The notes: a model not told the origin generated them from the sequence alone. Shown: positions 33,738 to 46,750, numbered from the stretch's first letter. The stretch: DNA of 64,000 nt from Zygnema cylindricum (GCA_037447655.1 JBBHKE010003193.1:1-64000), one strand, 5' to 3'. A program made the numbers and translations.

Positions 33738-33947
33738 TACACCGCTAATCGTTATTAGTGTTTAAGTTTTTTTTTGCCACTTAAACATCTTTTCGTCGTG
33801 CACACTTGTCGGATTGTCAATCCGAGATAACCAATAGGAAGCTGAGAATCTTGCAAATAGCAACCATCAGATTGACAATCCAACCTGTGTGCACCGAGAA
33901 AAGATGTTTTAAGTGGCGAAAAAAACACTAATAACGATTAGCAGTGT
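33738..33947. mobile_element. MITE, family M1
   Basis: A near-palindromic element of about 210 bp. The left end TACACCGCTAATCGTTATTA is matched in inverse by TAATAACGATTAGCAGTGTA. The inner arms GCCACTTAAACATCTTTTC and GAAAAGATGTTTTAAGTGGC extend the inverted repeat to about 60 bp per side. Confidence 0.85.
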
Positions 33948-35289
33948 ACTGAAAGGCAGTCTGGCTCTAACTACCCAGAGGCAATATGTTTCTTCACCTT
34001 TGACTTTACACTTAGAAGAAGTATCTTTCTTGTTAAAGGCCACTAAAGGACAAATATGTGATCTAAGGTTGTAGGGAGAATAATATGTGATCTAAGGTCA
34101 GAAAGGATACAACCACATTCTCCCATCTGGTGTCGCATCCCATCGTTTAATGTTTTGTTGTATCATTTCACCTTAAATCATGTAGGATCATTGTGTCTCA
34201 CAGTATTTTCTGGAGTATTTATTCGTATGATATCGTACAGTAATGCACCATCTTTAGCATCATATTGCATCGTGTCACACTGCATTGTATATGTCCTTAT
34301 TGTATAATATCATTTTTGTTACATATTTCGTGATAACCTTTCGTCTTGTACCATACGGCTTACCTTCCCACTTTGTTAATAAAGCTCTTCCTTTGCTTCT
34401 CGTATGACCAATAGTAACTCGCTTAACATTAGTCTCTAGTTGACGTGTGACCGTCGTCTAGTCAAAAATCATCCTTTATGCGCTTAGTCCCGTCAAGCAC
34501 ATTTTTGAGGTAATTGTCAAGCACTCGAAGAGTACCATATATACCAAACTAATAGGATACTCCGTTCCTAAAATTCAACCTTGATGACTCAAACTACCCG
34601 TCGTATAACTGCTCATATTTGTAAAATTTTGTATATATGGGCGAACGTCAATGAAAGGATGTCAATATTATGTTGGAACATTTGGGCAAAACTGGACACC
34701 CAGAACGTCTCTCAATTACTATCCTCTTTCATGTTTCATTTTAGGTGTAGTATAATTTATCACATATTTCCATTCTGCTTTGATCTTGTTTTCAGCGGTT
34801 TTCTTTTTCTGCTATTTGAACGGGAAATTGCTTTGTCGTTGCTTGCATCTATATTATTTTACTGTTTAAACTCTGGTTTGAGGGTTTCCCTAATCGTTAA
34901 AGTTAATGTTATTAAGTTTGTTTGCTTTTCATCCTGGCTGTCTCAGTATCCTGTAATTTCCTGTTTTATTCTTCTGCTGTTCCAATTTGTACAATTAGGC
35001 ACATCATAATCCTCATCGCTATGCTTTTTTTTTGGTTTAACACAAACTTTAAGAGACCCGAGGACAGTTTCGTGATAGTTCAATGAGAATGAGGTAAGAT
35101 CTACTGGGCAACAAACATTTTTTGCCCTAAAAAAAAATGGCACTTTTAGTACAAAAAGAAATGTATTGATGTAAAAACGATGTACAAAATAGTAAGTTAA
35201 ATTTGACCAAAGAGCTTCCAATATTTTCTAACAGTCTTTCTGCCTTAATTTCTTGTTTTACCGGGGCTTTATAAATGATTTTAAGAGTT
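33948..35289. other. No gene recognised
   Basis: AT-rich intergenic DNA between the convergent acyltransferase and transporter genes. A minisatellite-like duplication AATATGTGATCTAAGG occurs twice near 34054-34098. The open frames are short and lack motifs. Confidence 0.45.
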
Positions 35290-35525
35290 TAAACGGTCCG
35301 GTTCGACAGGGGCTACTGGCTGAACTTGGTAAATTTCCAAACCCTGTCGTTCTTTTTGGTCGTATATAGCGGTTCGGTTTGCCTCCAAACTCTGGTTAAA
35401 ACCGTCTACTTCGGTTAAAACCGTTTTACCTCGTTTAAAACCGTTGTACCTTGGTCAAAACCATTTTACCACGGTTCGAACCAAACAGAGCCACACCGAA
35501 CCGGACCGAACCAAACCAAACTCAA
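35290..35525. repeat. GGTTCGG inverted repeat with 20-bp tandem core
   Basis: The left end GGTCCGGTTCG is matched in inverse by CCGAACCGGACCGAACC at 35496-35512. Between them is a run of about four diverged units of GGTTAAAACCGTTTTACCTC (about 35394-35475). It is a small MITE-like or minisatellite structure. Confidence 0.6.
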
Positions 35526-35963
35526 CCAGACCAAGTGCTAGTCGAGAAAGGGACAACAATGACACAAAAGTCAAACTCAGTCTGAGAAGAAATAAGGACC
35601 AACAAGGACTAGAACATGTGGTGCCAACTTAGTTTTCAACTCGAATGATCAAATGTTAAACATCTACAAGAAGAAGCTGAAGACGGGGAAGGTTGTTGAT
35701 ACAACTGTCATGGGAGATGATAATTGAAGGCATTTTGACCAAAAACTAGAAGCAACAAACATCGGAACAAACATCTCTCCTCAAATCGCCAACTAAAGAA
35801 TTTGACGAGAATGCCGGCACACGACAAGATGACAAAAGATGAGACCCCAAAATGGGAATAACACAAAAGCAGACATGATGAGTTTCTGTGGACTTGATGA
35901 TCACTCATTCCGTTTCAAATCCGAAGAGAAAAGCAGTGAACAAAGCGTGAAAGATAGGAAATG
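35526..35963. other. Downstream of the transporter gene, no gene recognised
   Basis: Presumed 3' untranslated region of the minus-strand transporter gene, which ends at 35964. No clear polyadenylation signal could be fixed. Confidence 0.35.
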
Positions 35964-38900
35964 TTAAGCTCTCCAAGAAGTTTCTTTGGCTGATTCTAGC
36001 ATAAGAAGCCTCTTTCTATAAACCAAACCAATCCCAGCCCCGAACAATATCATCACAGTGGACAATGGGAAAAATCCATCAACACGCTTTACACATGTAC
36101 CTCCAGCTGCCGTACAAGGATTGGTTGCAGCCGAAGGTGTTAAGGGACAAAACAGATCCTCTCCCGAAGGATGTCCGACACAACTCTGGAGAGTGAGGCG
36201 ATCGATGAGCATAAAAACAAAGAATTTTGGCCAAGCAGAACCAAGATTGGCAATTGTGTTGAGAAGAGTGAGATATGTGCCTCCCATGGAAGAGTCGCTG
36301 ATGCGAGCAAAAAAGGTACCCTGAAAAATCAAATCAAAACAAATGTATGTCCCATTATTACCCCTGTTTCTCATGCATATGTTGTACACACAAGGCATCC
36401 TATTTCGGACAAAGCCACTATGATAAGGTACTTTGTGACTTTACAAATCAAAATGTCTCTGGAATAATAGGACAAACATACTTTTCGTACTGAACGTACT
36501 TGGTACAAATTGTTGACTTTATACATACAGTACATACTTTGAACTGACCATCATACTAAAAAACCCAATGGCACTATAGTATGTCACAAGATTTACAAAT
36601 TTTAGGCCTAAGTGATGTCCATTTTCGTTAAGGGTAAGTCTTTGCCTGTAGGAGAAGCGAACTGATTTGCCATAATTAACAAACACAGTGAGTGAATTCA
36701 TTTATAGATACAGCACTTCCTTTGTACTGTACGTACTTTAAGCACGTACAGAACAACAAAATATTAGTACAATTCGAACACTTTGTTCTATGTCTGGAAT
36801 GCACCACACTCCCCAAATCAGACAAAACAACCAAATACGTAAGACAAAAAAATTGAACTTTCTATGCAGACTAACAGCTAAATTTACGCTCCAGAATTCT
36901 GCTGATTTTTTTCATTCATGCTTCAACAACAGATTGCACATGTAAGCCTGAAGGTCGATTCTGATTGAAATTTTCTGCCAAACTATTCTGTCACGTGTGC
37001 TGGCACAAGCTTGCAAACGAACAGAAAAACACCCATTTTACAAATTTAACTGATTTCTGACAGAAGTATCACACCGGCTTTTCTGTTAGTGTAGCAGGCT
37101 TTTCTGCCGTACGCCTTTTCATAACCCTTTTTTTCTGGTAAGCCTTCTTAGTAAAATCTTTGTAGTTCTACGATTTGTACAAATTTGCCAGATAATTGCA
37201 GAGAAAAAATGGTTCTGTCGTGAAAAAGTTGATACGACTTTTGCATTTTTTTTCATGACGTTTTTGCTATTTTATGGACAGCTGTGTACAGCTGTTAGCC
37301 AATATAAAATGCTCTCGACTGATTTTTTTTATGGGAATGGGCTTTGAGTCAGTTCACGAGTTAAACCATTTACGAGTGTATTCTTCCTCTCAACACAAGA
37401 GACATGCAACCCAAACCAGAAATCTCCGCATTTCCCGAACAAAAACCTCCAGTCAGAGGAGCTCTTAGCGAACACTAATAAACATATGGTTTGACTTTTT
37501 TCACACCTGGGCCACAAACATCATTGTGGAAGCGAACGATGTCATGAGGCCTGTCGCAACAATGGCGGCATAAAACATCGGTGCCGAACCAATAGTAGCT
37601 CCGATTGGAAAGATTCCCACGAGTATTGTAGAAAACGTTGCCGTACACAAACGCAAAAAATAGCCGGCAAGCCATGGGCTAAAGGGTCGGCCATGGCCGG
37701 CCCAACGTCCTGCAAACACGGCAAAACAAAGTTCGAGGGGAAACTCCAACAGCACAATCATCGCCACCGTCTCCTGCAACGAACATATATGGCCTGATTC
37801 AGCTTCAGTCTTCTCTGGTTATGCCAAATACAAACTTGCAAATCACTTCTTGACAGCCCCCCCTCCCCCCTCCCCCCTCCTCCCTCCCTCCTCACTACTC
37901 CGCAGCTGCCTCTTCCCACATCCTTAAAGCAGGTTAAAAAAGGGTATAAAAAAGGGTACAAAAAAGGGTACAAAAAAGGGTCCATAAAGCAGTGCCTTAC
38001 TCGTGAAACACCTTTCTCCATGAGCTTAAATACTCCCGCAGCCTCTGCTGTGATACAACCCAGCTGGCATGCCACCCTCCCTTTACAACTTAAGACCCCG
38101 CAAAATTTTCCAAAAGAAGAAAACAAGCTGGTCGGGGAAATGTTTGTCGGCAACTATTTCAGTGTTAGAATGAAAGAGATAAGCAAACATGCTTTGCTGC
38201 TGCTACACCGTTTACTGTAACTAGTCTAGTTTTCATAAAGAATTTGATACAATTCCATGACATAATTTATTTGTAAGTGTTCCCAAACACCAACTCATTT
38301 TCTAGCACGCAGGGAGAGAGAAAGCTTACCTTGCAAAGTAGGAGGACTGTCGTAAGAGACCGTATATCTAGAAATGTCAATCAGATGTGTCAAGGGAAAC
38401 ATGTCGCAAGGTATTAAAGAGATAGCGCCTCCACTCCGCATTAAAGCTCAGTGACCACATTCTATTCTGTCAAATAAAAAAAAGGCAGAGAGGAGAAAAT
38501 CTGGACAAGGATACGAGAAAGTGTAGCAACTTTCCAGAGGCGCTTGTACATCTGTCGGACACCTATCTGTCTCGGTGGACCACCTTCATAGCTATTTTCA
38601 GTTCCTCCATGACCTATATTCTGCCGTCTATCGCAAGAATCGGGAGCATTATATTCGGGCAGGTAACTCTGGTTTTGCGTATAAAACGCTGATTTACCGT
38701 AACTTTTTTGCTCAAATAAATCACCAACCAGTGGTGTTGGGGAAGGGGGAGAGTGTTCGTGTTTGAACACGAGAAGGAGAGCCACGATGACAGACATCCA
38801 ACCCCAGAATACCAAATAACTGGCCAGTGTAAGAACACCTGCAAAAAGTGAAAAACATTTTTTGGTAGTAATCTCATTCCGCCTATCAGTCGAAAGCAGA

Positions 38901-41900
38901 AAACAGCAGTTCTCTCACCTTGGTCTTGTGGTAAACGTCGCAGGTAATGATTGCAAAAACGGGCATCGTTCAGAGCCAAAAAAATTGTGAAGGAAAGAAA
39001 ATAGCCGATGTTCATGCCGACGGTCTGCAACCCAATGCAAGAACAACATCAAATACTTAAGTTGACATTTTTGGAGGGACCCAGATAAACAAAAACATGC
39101 GAACCGCAAAAGTCAACAGGAAAAGAGAGACAGGAAAAAGCACCTGACATGTAGAGGCATGGCCAATGTTCTGCTTTGAAAGCAGAGTTAGGGCCCATCC
39201 TGCAAGGGAACCCCTCCTTGCGTATTATGGACTAAATATTCATAGCCCGGTCTGATCTGCAATTTTTGACCTGCACCGGAGACTATTGACGAATCAAAAT
39301 CGGTGAGAACGCCAGGGGATTGCAGACAGGAAAAGCTATAAAATTTGTAAACCGTGAAAAAGGCCAGACGCCGAGGTCTCACCGTCTACAGCGATGTCCT
39401 GCAAGAAAGCATTCCCTTTCCCCCACCTTCTCCAAATCAGTTCAAATTCAGGGCGGGCAAACTCAGAAGTACGAGTGTAATTTAGGAGAAGGTTATTTGT
39501 TAGAATCTGAAATTAATAATACTGATTCTCCCTCGCCATGTATATCAGTACAATAGACATCCAGGACAGCTGAAGACATTCGATGCGCGAGATCAACCGA
39601 GTTCGAGACAACCAAAAAGACAAGAAACAAAAGGGACTAAACAGAAAGAACACGAAAATCCTCCTTGGTTTGGTAGCTACACAACAAAACGCTTCAGTTG
39701 TACTTATCACTGCTCAACACAGTTCACCAAGAGTGGTATAATATAAATTCATGGTAGATATGTCAGAGCTGATGGCAGTATTTTGAAGTGATAAGTGAAG
39801 GGAAGTGAATGGTGGAGTACATAAAGAATAGACAGACTCGAGTCATGTCACCATGGTATAGTCAAGAACAAAGGGGGACAAGTTTGGCCTATGAAGATGG
39901 TGGGAAAACCTGACATTCCTATGGAGATCTGAACAAACAGAGTTGGAAAAATAAATTAAGCACCACCAGATGAAAGCGTCAAAATGATTAAAGAATCAGA
40001 AATAAAGAGCAAAGTTGAGATGGTAAGAGCAATGGCATCGCAGAAAGAGAGTAAATATGAGATTTCGGAATAGAATAGAAGGGGTTGATGATTGTGGTGA
40101 AGGGTTAAAGAGGCAGTGTACAACTGGCAATTAATGACGCGGAAGTAAAGATAAGAAAAAAGGGGAATCAATAAATCACAAGCAAAGATCGGCCAAATGG
40201 ATGAAAACATGAGAAGATAAAGGTTGACAACAACAAGTTACACAAAAAACCGAATGGACTTGTCTTCAATAAGATTTCAAAGCTGACGACAAGAACGGGA
40301 GAAATCAATTTACAAATACCTCAGCTGTGCTATAGCTACATAACAAGATAAAAACAAGAAACAAGAAAAACAAGATAAAAACACGTGCGCCACTTTAAAT
40401 TAACATGTTGAAATTCAAGCAAAAACATAATTTGTGGAACTACTATAAACCATGTCTATAAGAAAAAATCATAGAGGAAACAAGTTGAAGAAATAAACAT
40501 CTTCATGAAAAAAATTGTGATAGCCCTGAAAATGCAAAGCTGAATGTCATTGTTCAAATGAGACTTCATTGTTCTCTCAGATAATGACAATCAGAAACCC
40601 TCCAAATATCTGTTGAGTGAGGGCATTCACCTGAGTGGCTGCCAGAAGCACGATGAAAAAGAAGAGAATTGTCATCGCTTGAATATTGGCAGTGTCTAAC
40701 TGGCCCAACCAATCCATTCCCCCATCCCTTTCGGAAACCATCAAAGTAGCACATTACTGATAACGGCACAGTGGTCCTCCCCATGTAATATTTAACAGCA
40801 TCTCCATTGAGCAGCTTTTGAGCTTGTTTCATCTGACATCCCAATGAACGTTACTATACATGGAAGCAAAAGAACCATCTGTGTAATATAAAATGAGAAA
40901 CCTGACATTACCCAAATCTGGGCCGAAGAGCTGGAGAAAATCATAAGCAAACCCAATGCTGTCTGGATAGGTAACACCCTGCATTTGACCAACACCTTTG
41001 TCACTGAAGAGATAAAAACGACTGCTTAGCTCCAGAATTCCAAAAGTAGTGTGGAGTGGTACTTTCAATCAGCCCATCCGCGACTAAACTGTTGTGCATT
41101 ATTCTCCGAGCGTTTCAATTAACAATTGCAAAGAAGTCCACGGGAACAGAGAGACAGCAAACCGACCAAGACTTGCGCCAACCGATAGCGGGATGGAAAA
41201 TTGTGTCCACCACAGGACTCCAGAGTAGCTTCATGGCATACGGGTAGCCCGCAAGAGAGAAAAGACTGCCACCAAAGAGCACACAACACAGTTTAAAGTT
41301 GTATTATTGTCACCTTTTGGTTCATGTGTTTGAATAAAGGATAAGTGAGCTGTATGGATGAACAAAAGAAACAACTGTCACCTTTTGGCTCATGTGTTTG
41401 CAAATTTTGGATATTTTAGGGGGGGGAGATGAAAAAGAGCCGAAAAAACGAGAGTGCGTTGAGGAGAGATAGTGCAGGAGAGAGCAATTAGAGAGAGAAA
41501 CAGATAGGAAAGACGATAAAAAAGAAGCAAAAAAGAAATTGGAAATCAGAGGAAAATCTCCTCTCCCTCTGCTCCACACAGACAACTCTGTCTCTCTCCA
41601 CTCCCCTAAATAAATTTCAATCAATATAAGCATACCGACTATTTACTTTACAGGAAAATTTACCTTAAGTGAATAAAAAGCAGAGTGAATTTTCCTGATT
41701 AACTTCTTTTTTATTGCTTCCAGTAGATTTGAAATTGTCCAATTCATCTACAAACAGCAACACTTCATTAAGTGTATGATTGTAAGGAATAAAGTATATG
41801 TTTCAATGTTCACATTCTGTTAACGTAGTTGACCTTGACAACTACACCTCAAACCACTATTTAGAGTCAATATTATATTCGCCACCTCAAACATCTTTTC

Positions 41901-43386
41901 TCCATGCACAATTGTAGGATTATTAATCAGAGGGTTGAGATGAAAAGGTAAGGATCTTACATTTCAATTGGGGGTCAATGCGGTCTCAAAACAGAAATTG
42001 GACACGTGTGCATAGAAAAGTAGATTAAAGTGACTAAAAAAAAAACATGAAAAACATTGACGCTAGTAGCAATTCGCGGTGTACGTTGTTGTTAAAAGCA
42101 ATTTCCCCCTACCTTGAGGCAACTCATTCGCAAAATTCAAATTGAACTGAACTTTTAACAATGGGTAATAAATTTGATTCAGGCTAATGAATTTGTCTGT
42201 TGATAAATATAGCTTGTTGAATGTGATTAACGTTTAAATGTTCAAAAAGATAACAGGTTCAGCTAAAGTTGTACACATATTCCAGGTAGTGTTTTTTTCA
42301 ACCCCAAATTGTAAATTAGTGTTAACAACACAATCTAAGTAATAAAGCCAGGTTACAAAACGTAATGCCGTGTAGTTAATTCTAATAAAGTGTTAACGTT
42401 GAAAATTTACTAATTCTAATAGCAATGGACGGTGTAGCTTACAAAGAATGTGGCATTGTTTCTTGACTATAATATTGGCAATTCTTACTGCAGTTTCAAG
42501 ACTTATTCCAATATGAGTAACCGATGAACGTATCAGCTTAGTTAACATATACTCACTAATTTTGCCTTGTCCTTCGTAATAATATGCTCTCTTAACTTTT
42601 TGCACTTCAGTCAAAGACCTAGAAGATGCTAGGAAGCTGTAGAAATATGGAATATTGAACATATGTAGAATATGTGGAATATTAAATATGTATCGAATAT
42701 ATGGAATATTGGCCATAGAAGAGGAAAATTGCTGAAGCGCAAAAAAAAATAAAAAAAACGCACTTTAAAAAAAAAAAGGAGAGGGAGCTCACCCAATCGC
42801 AGTGTAGCTTGTCCTCTCTTTCAATATAAAGGGGATGCTGCCGCTGGACAGCCCCAGGGGCACCCCTTGCAGGGCATCTGCAATACCCCCCCATCCCATT
42901 ACTATTATCTCCTTTTACCGTCCCTCCCTCCCTCTCTTCCTCCCATTTCCCCTCGTATTCTCTCCTTCTCCCATCCCTCCCTCCCTTTCCTCCTCCCTTT
43001 TCCCCTGGTATCCTCTCCTTCTCCCGTCCCTTTTTTCTCTCCTTCACCCTCCCTCTCTCTCCTCCCTTCTATACTCAATATTAACATACATTAAGACCAT
43101 GTGTGCAAGACTATGGCAAAAAGTGGATTGAAAGCAATTAGTTCAAGAGAGAGAGATCGGCAAGCCCTAAAATAATCTAACTTTTCACCTAAAAAACACT
43201 AAAAAATGCTAAAGAAGCCTTACATAGCAGCACAAGAAGAGCCATATTAGCTGAATCTGAGGAGACGCGATTCCCTCTCCAAATCTTTCTGTCAAATCTT
43301 CCGTCTCCACCCTCCCCCGGGAAGCCCTCCTCCAACGCCACCAGACGACTGGAAGAAGAAGAAGCTTTTCTCAAGCGGGCATCCAT
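35964..43386 (-). CDS. Acetyl-coenzyme A transporter (SLC33A1 / AT-1 family)
   Basis: Fourteen exons, in coding order: 43386-43224, 42877-42793, 41265-41167, 40978-40912, 40832-40797, 40699-40631, 39398-39383, 39199-39144, 39024-38919, 38838-38515, 38367-38330, 38063-38001, 37773-37507, 36320-35964. Every join keeps phase and has GT/AG borders; the product is 581 residues (human relative 549). Family members bring acetyl-CoA into the endomembrane lumen for protein and sugar acetylation. Family motifs in order: LLYALQGVPLGLSSGSIP (first membrane helix), YPYAMKLLWSPVVD, GWRKSWVLPIQ, LLAATQDIAVDGWALTLLS, NIGYFLSF, ITAEAAGVFKLMEKGV, and GGTYLTLLNTIANLGSAWP. The many hydrophobic stretches fit about 12 membrane helices. 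Exon 10 adds a polar loop of about 70 residues not expected in the family. The start (ACCGCCATGG) gives a Ser-rich, charged N-terminus before helix 1. Confidence 0.92.
39383..39398 (-). other. 16-nt microexon (exon 7) of the acetyl-CoA transporter gene
   Basis: The minus strand reads CTTGCAG, then GACATCGCTGTAGACG, then GTGAGA. These 16 nt encode DIAVD plus the first base of the following glycine. They join LAATQ (exon 6) to GWALTLL (exon 8) to restore the family's invariant LAATQDIAVDGWAL. Both neighbouring exons lack these residues and both phases fit, so the microexon is required. It lies 1232 bp from exon 6 and 183 bp from exon 8. Confidence 0.93.
41843..42083. mobile_element. MITE, family M1, inside intron 2 of the transporter gene
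   Basis: The left end TACACCTCAAACCAC and the right end GCAATTCGCGGTGTA are diverged inverted repeats. The inner GCCACCTCAAACATCTTTTC and GAAAAGTAGATTAAAGTGAC arms match the copy at 33738-33947. Confidence 0.6.
42905..43070. repeat. Polypyrimidine tract in intron 1 of the transporter gene
   Basis: C/T-rich on the plus strand, hence GA-rich in the transcript (GGAGAAGGGAG type). It contains two diverged copies of a unit of about 56 bp (TCTCCTTCTCCC, then TCCCTCC, then TTTCCCCT). Confidence 0.8.
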
Positions 43387-43548
43387 GGCGGTTGAAAAGA
43401 ATATGCGCCGGCATGAGCTGTCCCTCCCCTAATTCTTCGAGCAAGAGAATGGAGGAAATAATAGAGAGAAAACAACCAGGGAGAGGTGAGAGGAGGAGAG
43501 GCAGTACGGAATATAGGGTTTCTGCAGCAACCTGCATCAATTGACACG

Positions 43549-43806
43549 TGCGGCCGTAAAGATTTTCAGTTAAATAGATACGCGGAACAGATTCTTATAC
43601 GTGGCATTCCACGCTATATAATGAAAATTATATAATACAGTATGTTATATAGTACTATTGTATGCATACTATATTTTTAACAAGTTATCGCCGATATGGA
43701 ATTTGTTGGTCCCAGACCGATATATCGGGACCTTTGACCGTTCAATAACCGATAACTATCGGTATCAGTGTTATCGCGATAAGTTTTTTACCGATACACA
43801 ACACTA
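43549..43806. mobile_element. 5'-truncated hAT-like fragment (TATCG family) upstream of the transporter gene
   Basis: Aligns with 25080-25324, the 3' part of the hAT-like element there, down to the terminal CCGATACACAACACTA. It begins about 160 bp upstream of the transporter start codon and so probably lies in that gene's promoter or 5' leader. Confidence 0.8.
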
Positions 43807-44696
43807 CTAATTTCGGTTATTAAAATTTTGATTTTTTTCCTCAAATAGGATACACGATTTTAAATTTTCCTTAACGTTAATTGAGGTACCGTAAAAAATA
43901 GCGTAAAGAACTAAAGTTCAATAAGATCTAAATAGCGTGGTGTACGGTCGATGCCAGACCGTACATAAATGTACCTTTTCAAGTGAAAATTTTACAAAAA
44001 GTGAATTAAATCGGACGCGTACGCATAGGAACGTGCGCTAAAAAACGGGATTGGTCTGATACGTAAATTAGTCTGACATGTACGGATATTTAAATTTCAC
44101 TATGGTGTACGATTTTTTATATTTTGTACGGATACATATAATAATGTATATAATCGTACAGAAAATTTTCCTATTTTGCTGTTCCAAATTAGCGTTAACA
44201 CTGAAATTAGAATAAACCTTTTTTTTTTTTTGTTTTCAAATTCTTAATTAGCATCATGACGGTATATTTACTTACACACTATTTGAACTTTGACATTAAT
44301 AACGATGCGCGGTGTAGCGTGTTGAACGCTAGATGGGGTACCCTGTTTTTTTCGGCAAATTCTCAAATAGAATTAAACATTCTATATTGTTTCTACACGT
44401 TATTTGAGGTAGCCCATTAAATAGGATTCATGCCTCTAATATAGTGTCATTATAAATAGTGTGGTGTACGGTCTGTCAAAGCTGTACTTTTTTGTAATTT
44501 TTCAAGTAGAAAAGTACATAAAATATATTCACGCTGTCCCGTTGTCGCGCTACCATGTATTTGCGTAAATATAGTCTGGCATTCGCGGATGTAAAAAAAA
44601 CGCGACGCCGTACAATTTGAACAATGTCGTACATGCACATATTTTAGTGTGGAGATATTTTGCACCGAATTTTTTTACAAAACAACTTACAAATTA
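43807..44696. other. No gene recognised, MITE remnants
   Basis: Contains an M-type terminus (AACGATGCGCGGTGTA near 44302-44317) and several AATTAGCGT motifs, so it is probably old MITE debris. No coding sequence is supported. Confidence 0.4.
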
Positions 44697-46639
44697 GGGT
44701 GAAGTTCCATCATGCGTTTCTGTAATCATACGGCCAAATCTACAGACCAGGTCGATTGAGTCGAAGTTCCATCACGAAGAGTTTGTAAACCACATGTTCT
44801 AAATTGGCAGGCGCCACGCAAGCTACGATCCGATAGTGAATATCTTTCAAATCTTTAGCACTGACAAACTTAACTCAAATCTTAACTTTCGTACCATGTA
44901 CCTGCGTACGAAACAATCATAAGACAAAACTTCTATACTTTTTGCAGGCGACGGTCTGTATGCCAGCTCATTTTTTAGGGTTTATATTTTCGAACATAAC
45001 GAAAGTCCTTTGAGAGAAATAGTGTGACGAACAAAAGTTACCGAAAATAGCGTGACGAAGGTATGTTACGAAATTTTGTTGTTGTTTCCGGTTGTGTTTT
45101 GGAAAGCACGTTTCATATGCAAATCTTAAGATTTTTCGTTGGTTTTCCATCATGACATGTAGCGTAATTGTCCAAATTGTCACGATTTTTTTTTCTGTAT
45201 CTGCCAACTAGTGTTGGGTATCGAGGACCAATTGCCGATATTCGATATATATCAAATTTTAGGTACCCGATAATCGATATATCACTTCGATATATCAAAT
45301 TTCAAACTAATCGCTGATATATCGTATCGTCGATTTATCGAGGCTTCTTAAAAAAAAAAAATCTTGCTAGTCACTTCTCGGAATAAGAGAAGGAAAGTTG
45401 TCAAAGTGGTGGAGGATGTTTTTTTGTTTTTTTCAAAGAAACTGTAAATGGGTTAATTGAGAATCTAATTAATTGAGAATTGGTTAGCTGTAGCTGCTAG
45501 AACTACGTACCGTTGCAGCCATAACTAGTGCTACCGCAGATGCTAGTACTAGCTACTGCTGCAGGCAGTAGTACTAGCTGCTGGCAGTGCTACGGAGCTT
45601 TTTTACAAGTAATTAAGATTACTAATTTATCTAGTTGAATTTTTAAAAACATGATATCTTAACAACTTTATAACACTAATTATGACCGACTTCACTCGAC
45701 TCTTCAAATTTATATTTTATAAATCAATAAATGGGAAAGGTACTTAACACATTTACTTTTCCCATAGTTGTTCTATCAACACTAGTTAGGTCCATACTGT
45801 ACTTTTCTTAGCCTAGATTCATAAAATTGTCTAATTATTATTATTTAGCGGAGTGGATTACAACTGGCTACGTTTCATCCGTCTACATTGTTGTTTATAG
45901 AATATTTCAACCATGGACTACTCTCGGAAGCACCACAGACTACCCCTCAAACAACTCTATTTCAGACAGCAAAGATTACTCCAAAAAGAATAAAACCCCC
46001 TCAAACTGCTCCAATAGGCAGTAGACTATAGACACTGCAAGCTTGCAAGCTCCCAAAGTAACAGCCGAATCCACCAAGGAGTCTAGAAGATATAAGCTCC
46101 AGAGTTTCACAAAAACAGTTGACAGCTTCACACACTAACCACTTAGACCTCTCACAAAATCTTACAGAAATAACATAAAAGAATTAAACCGCACACGCAT
46201 AAAGATTCTTTGTCATAAAATAATTTCACAAAGTTTCACATGAAAACACTAAACAGGGTGATCACACCAACAGGTCAAAGATGTAGAAAACAGTTTGCCA
46301 TTGTTTTGATAAACTTGACTGTGATGATCAAAATATTATAAGTCCTACAAGTTGTACGCAGAGAGTTCACTACTGAATGTACAGAGGCATACCATCCGTA
46401 GAGTATCTACCATCTACCTAAGCTATTGTGAGTATACCCGAATAATTCGAGGTATGTCAAACTGAGCAAATCTACACTAATAAACTAATTAGCAAAAAGA
46501 TAAACCTCTGTTGAACAAAATATTTACACCGACATCTTCGCAACCTTCGTACGTCAAAAACGAGCTACCACTAAGCAACTATTACCGTACAATCATCATT
46601 ACTCATAATCTATACTAGTCATTTTATCCACAGCTACGT

Positions 46640-46750
46640 TGTCTTATCTGCGCCGCAGCTGCTCCGTACCGGCGGCGCATATTTCTCCAAAGTAGCCGCA
46701 GCTGCGTTGTCATGTTTGGGTCGCAGCTGCGCCGTACCGGCGGCGCCTAT
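46640..46750. promoter_or_regulatory. Repeated GC-rich palindromic motifs inside the copia-like LTR
   Basis: Within each LTR, two spaced modules contain CGCAGCTGC followed by CCGTACCGGCGGCGC (left LTR 46650-46678 and 46720-46747; right LTR about 52743-52771 and 52814-52840). Palindromes CAGCTG and CCGTACGG-like cores in an AT-rich LTR resemble duplicated enhancer units. Their function is inference. Confidence 0.5.

Noticed and set aside
34581-35009. A 142-codon hydrophobic plus-strand frame as a membrane protein gene
   Set aside because: AT-rich DNA gives hydrophobic frames easily; no motif, splice context or relative was recognised.
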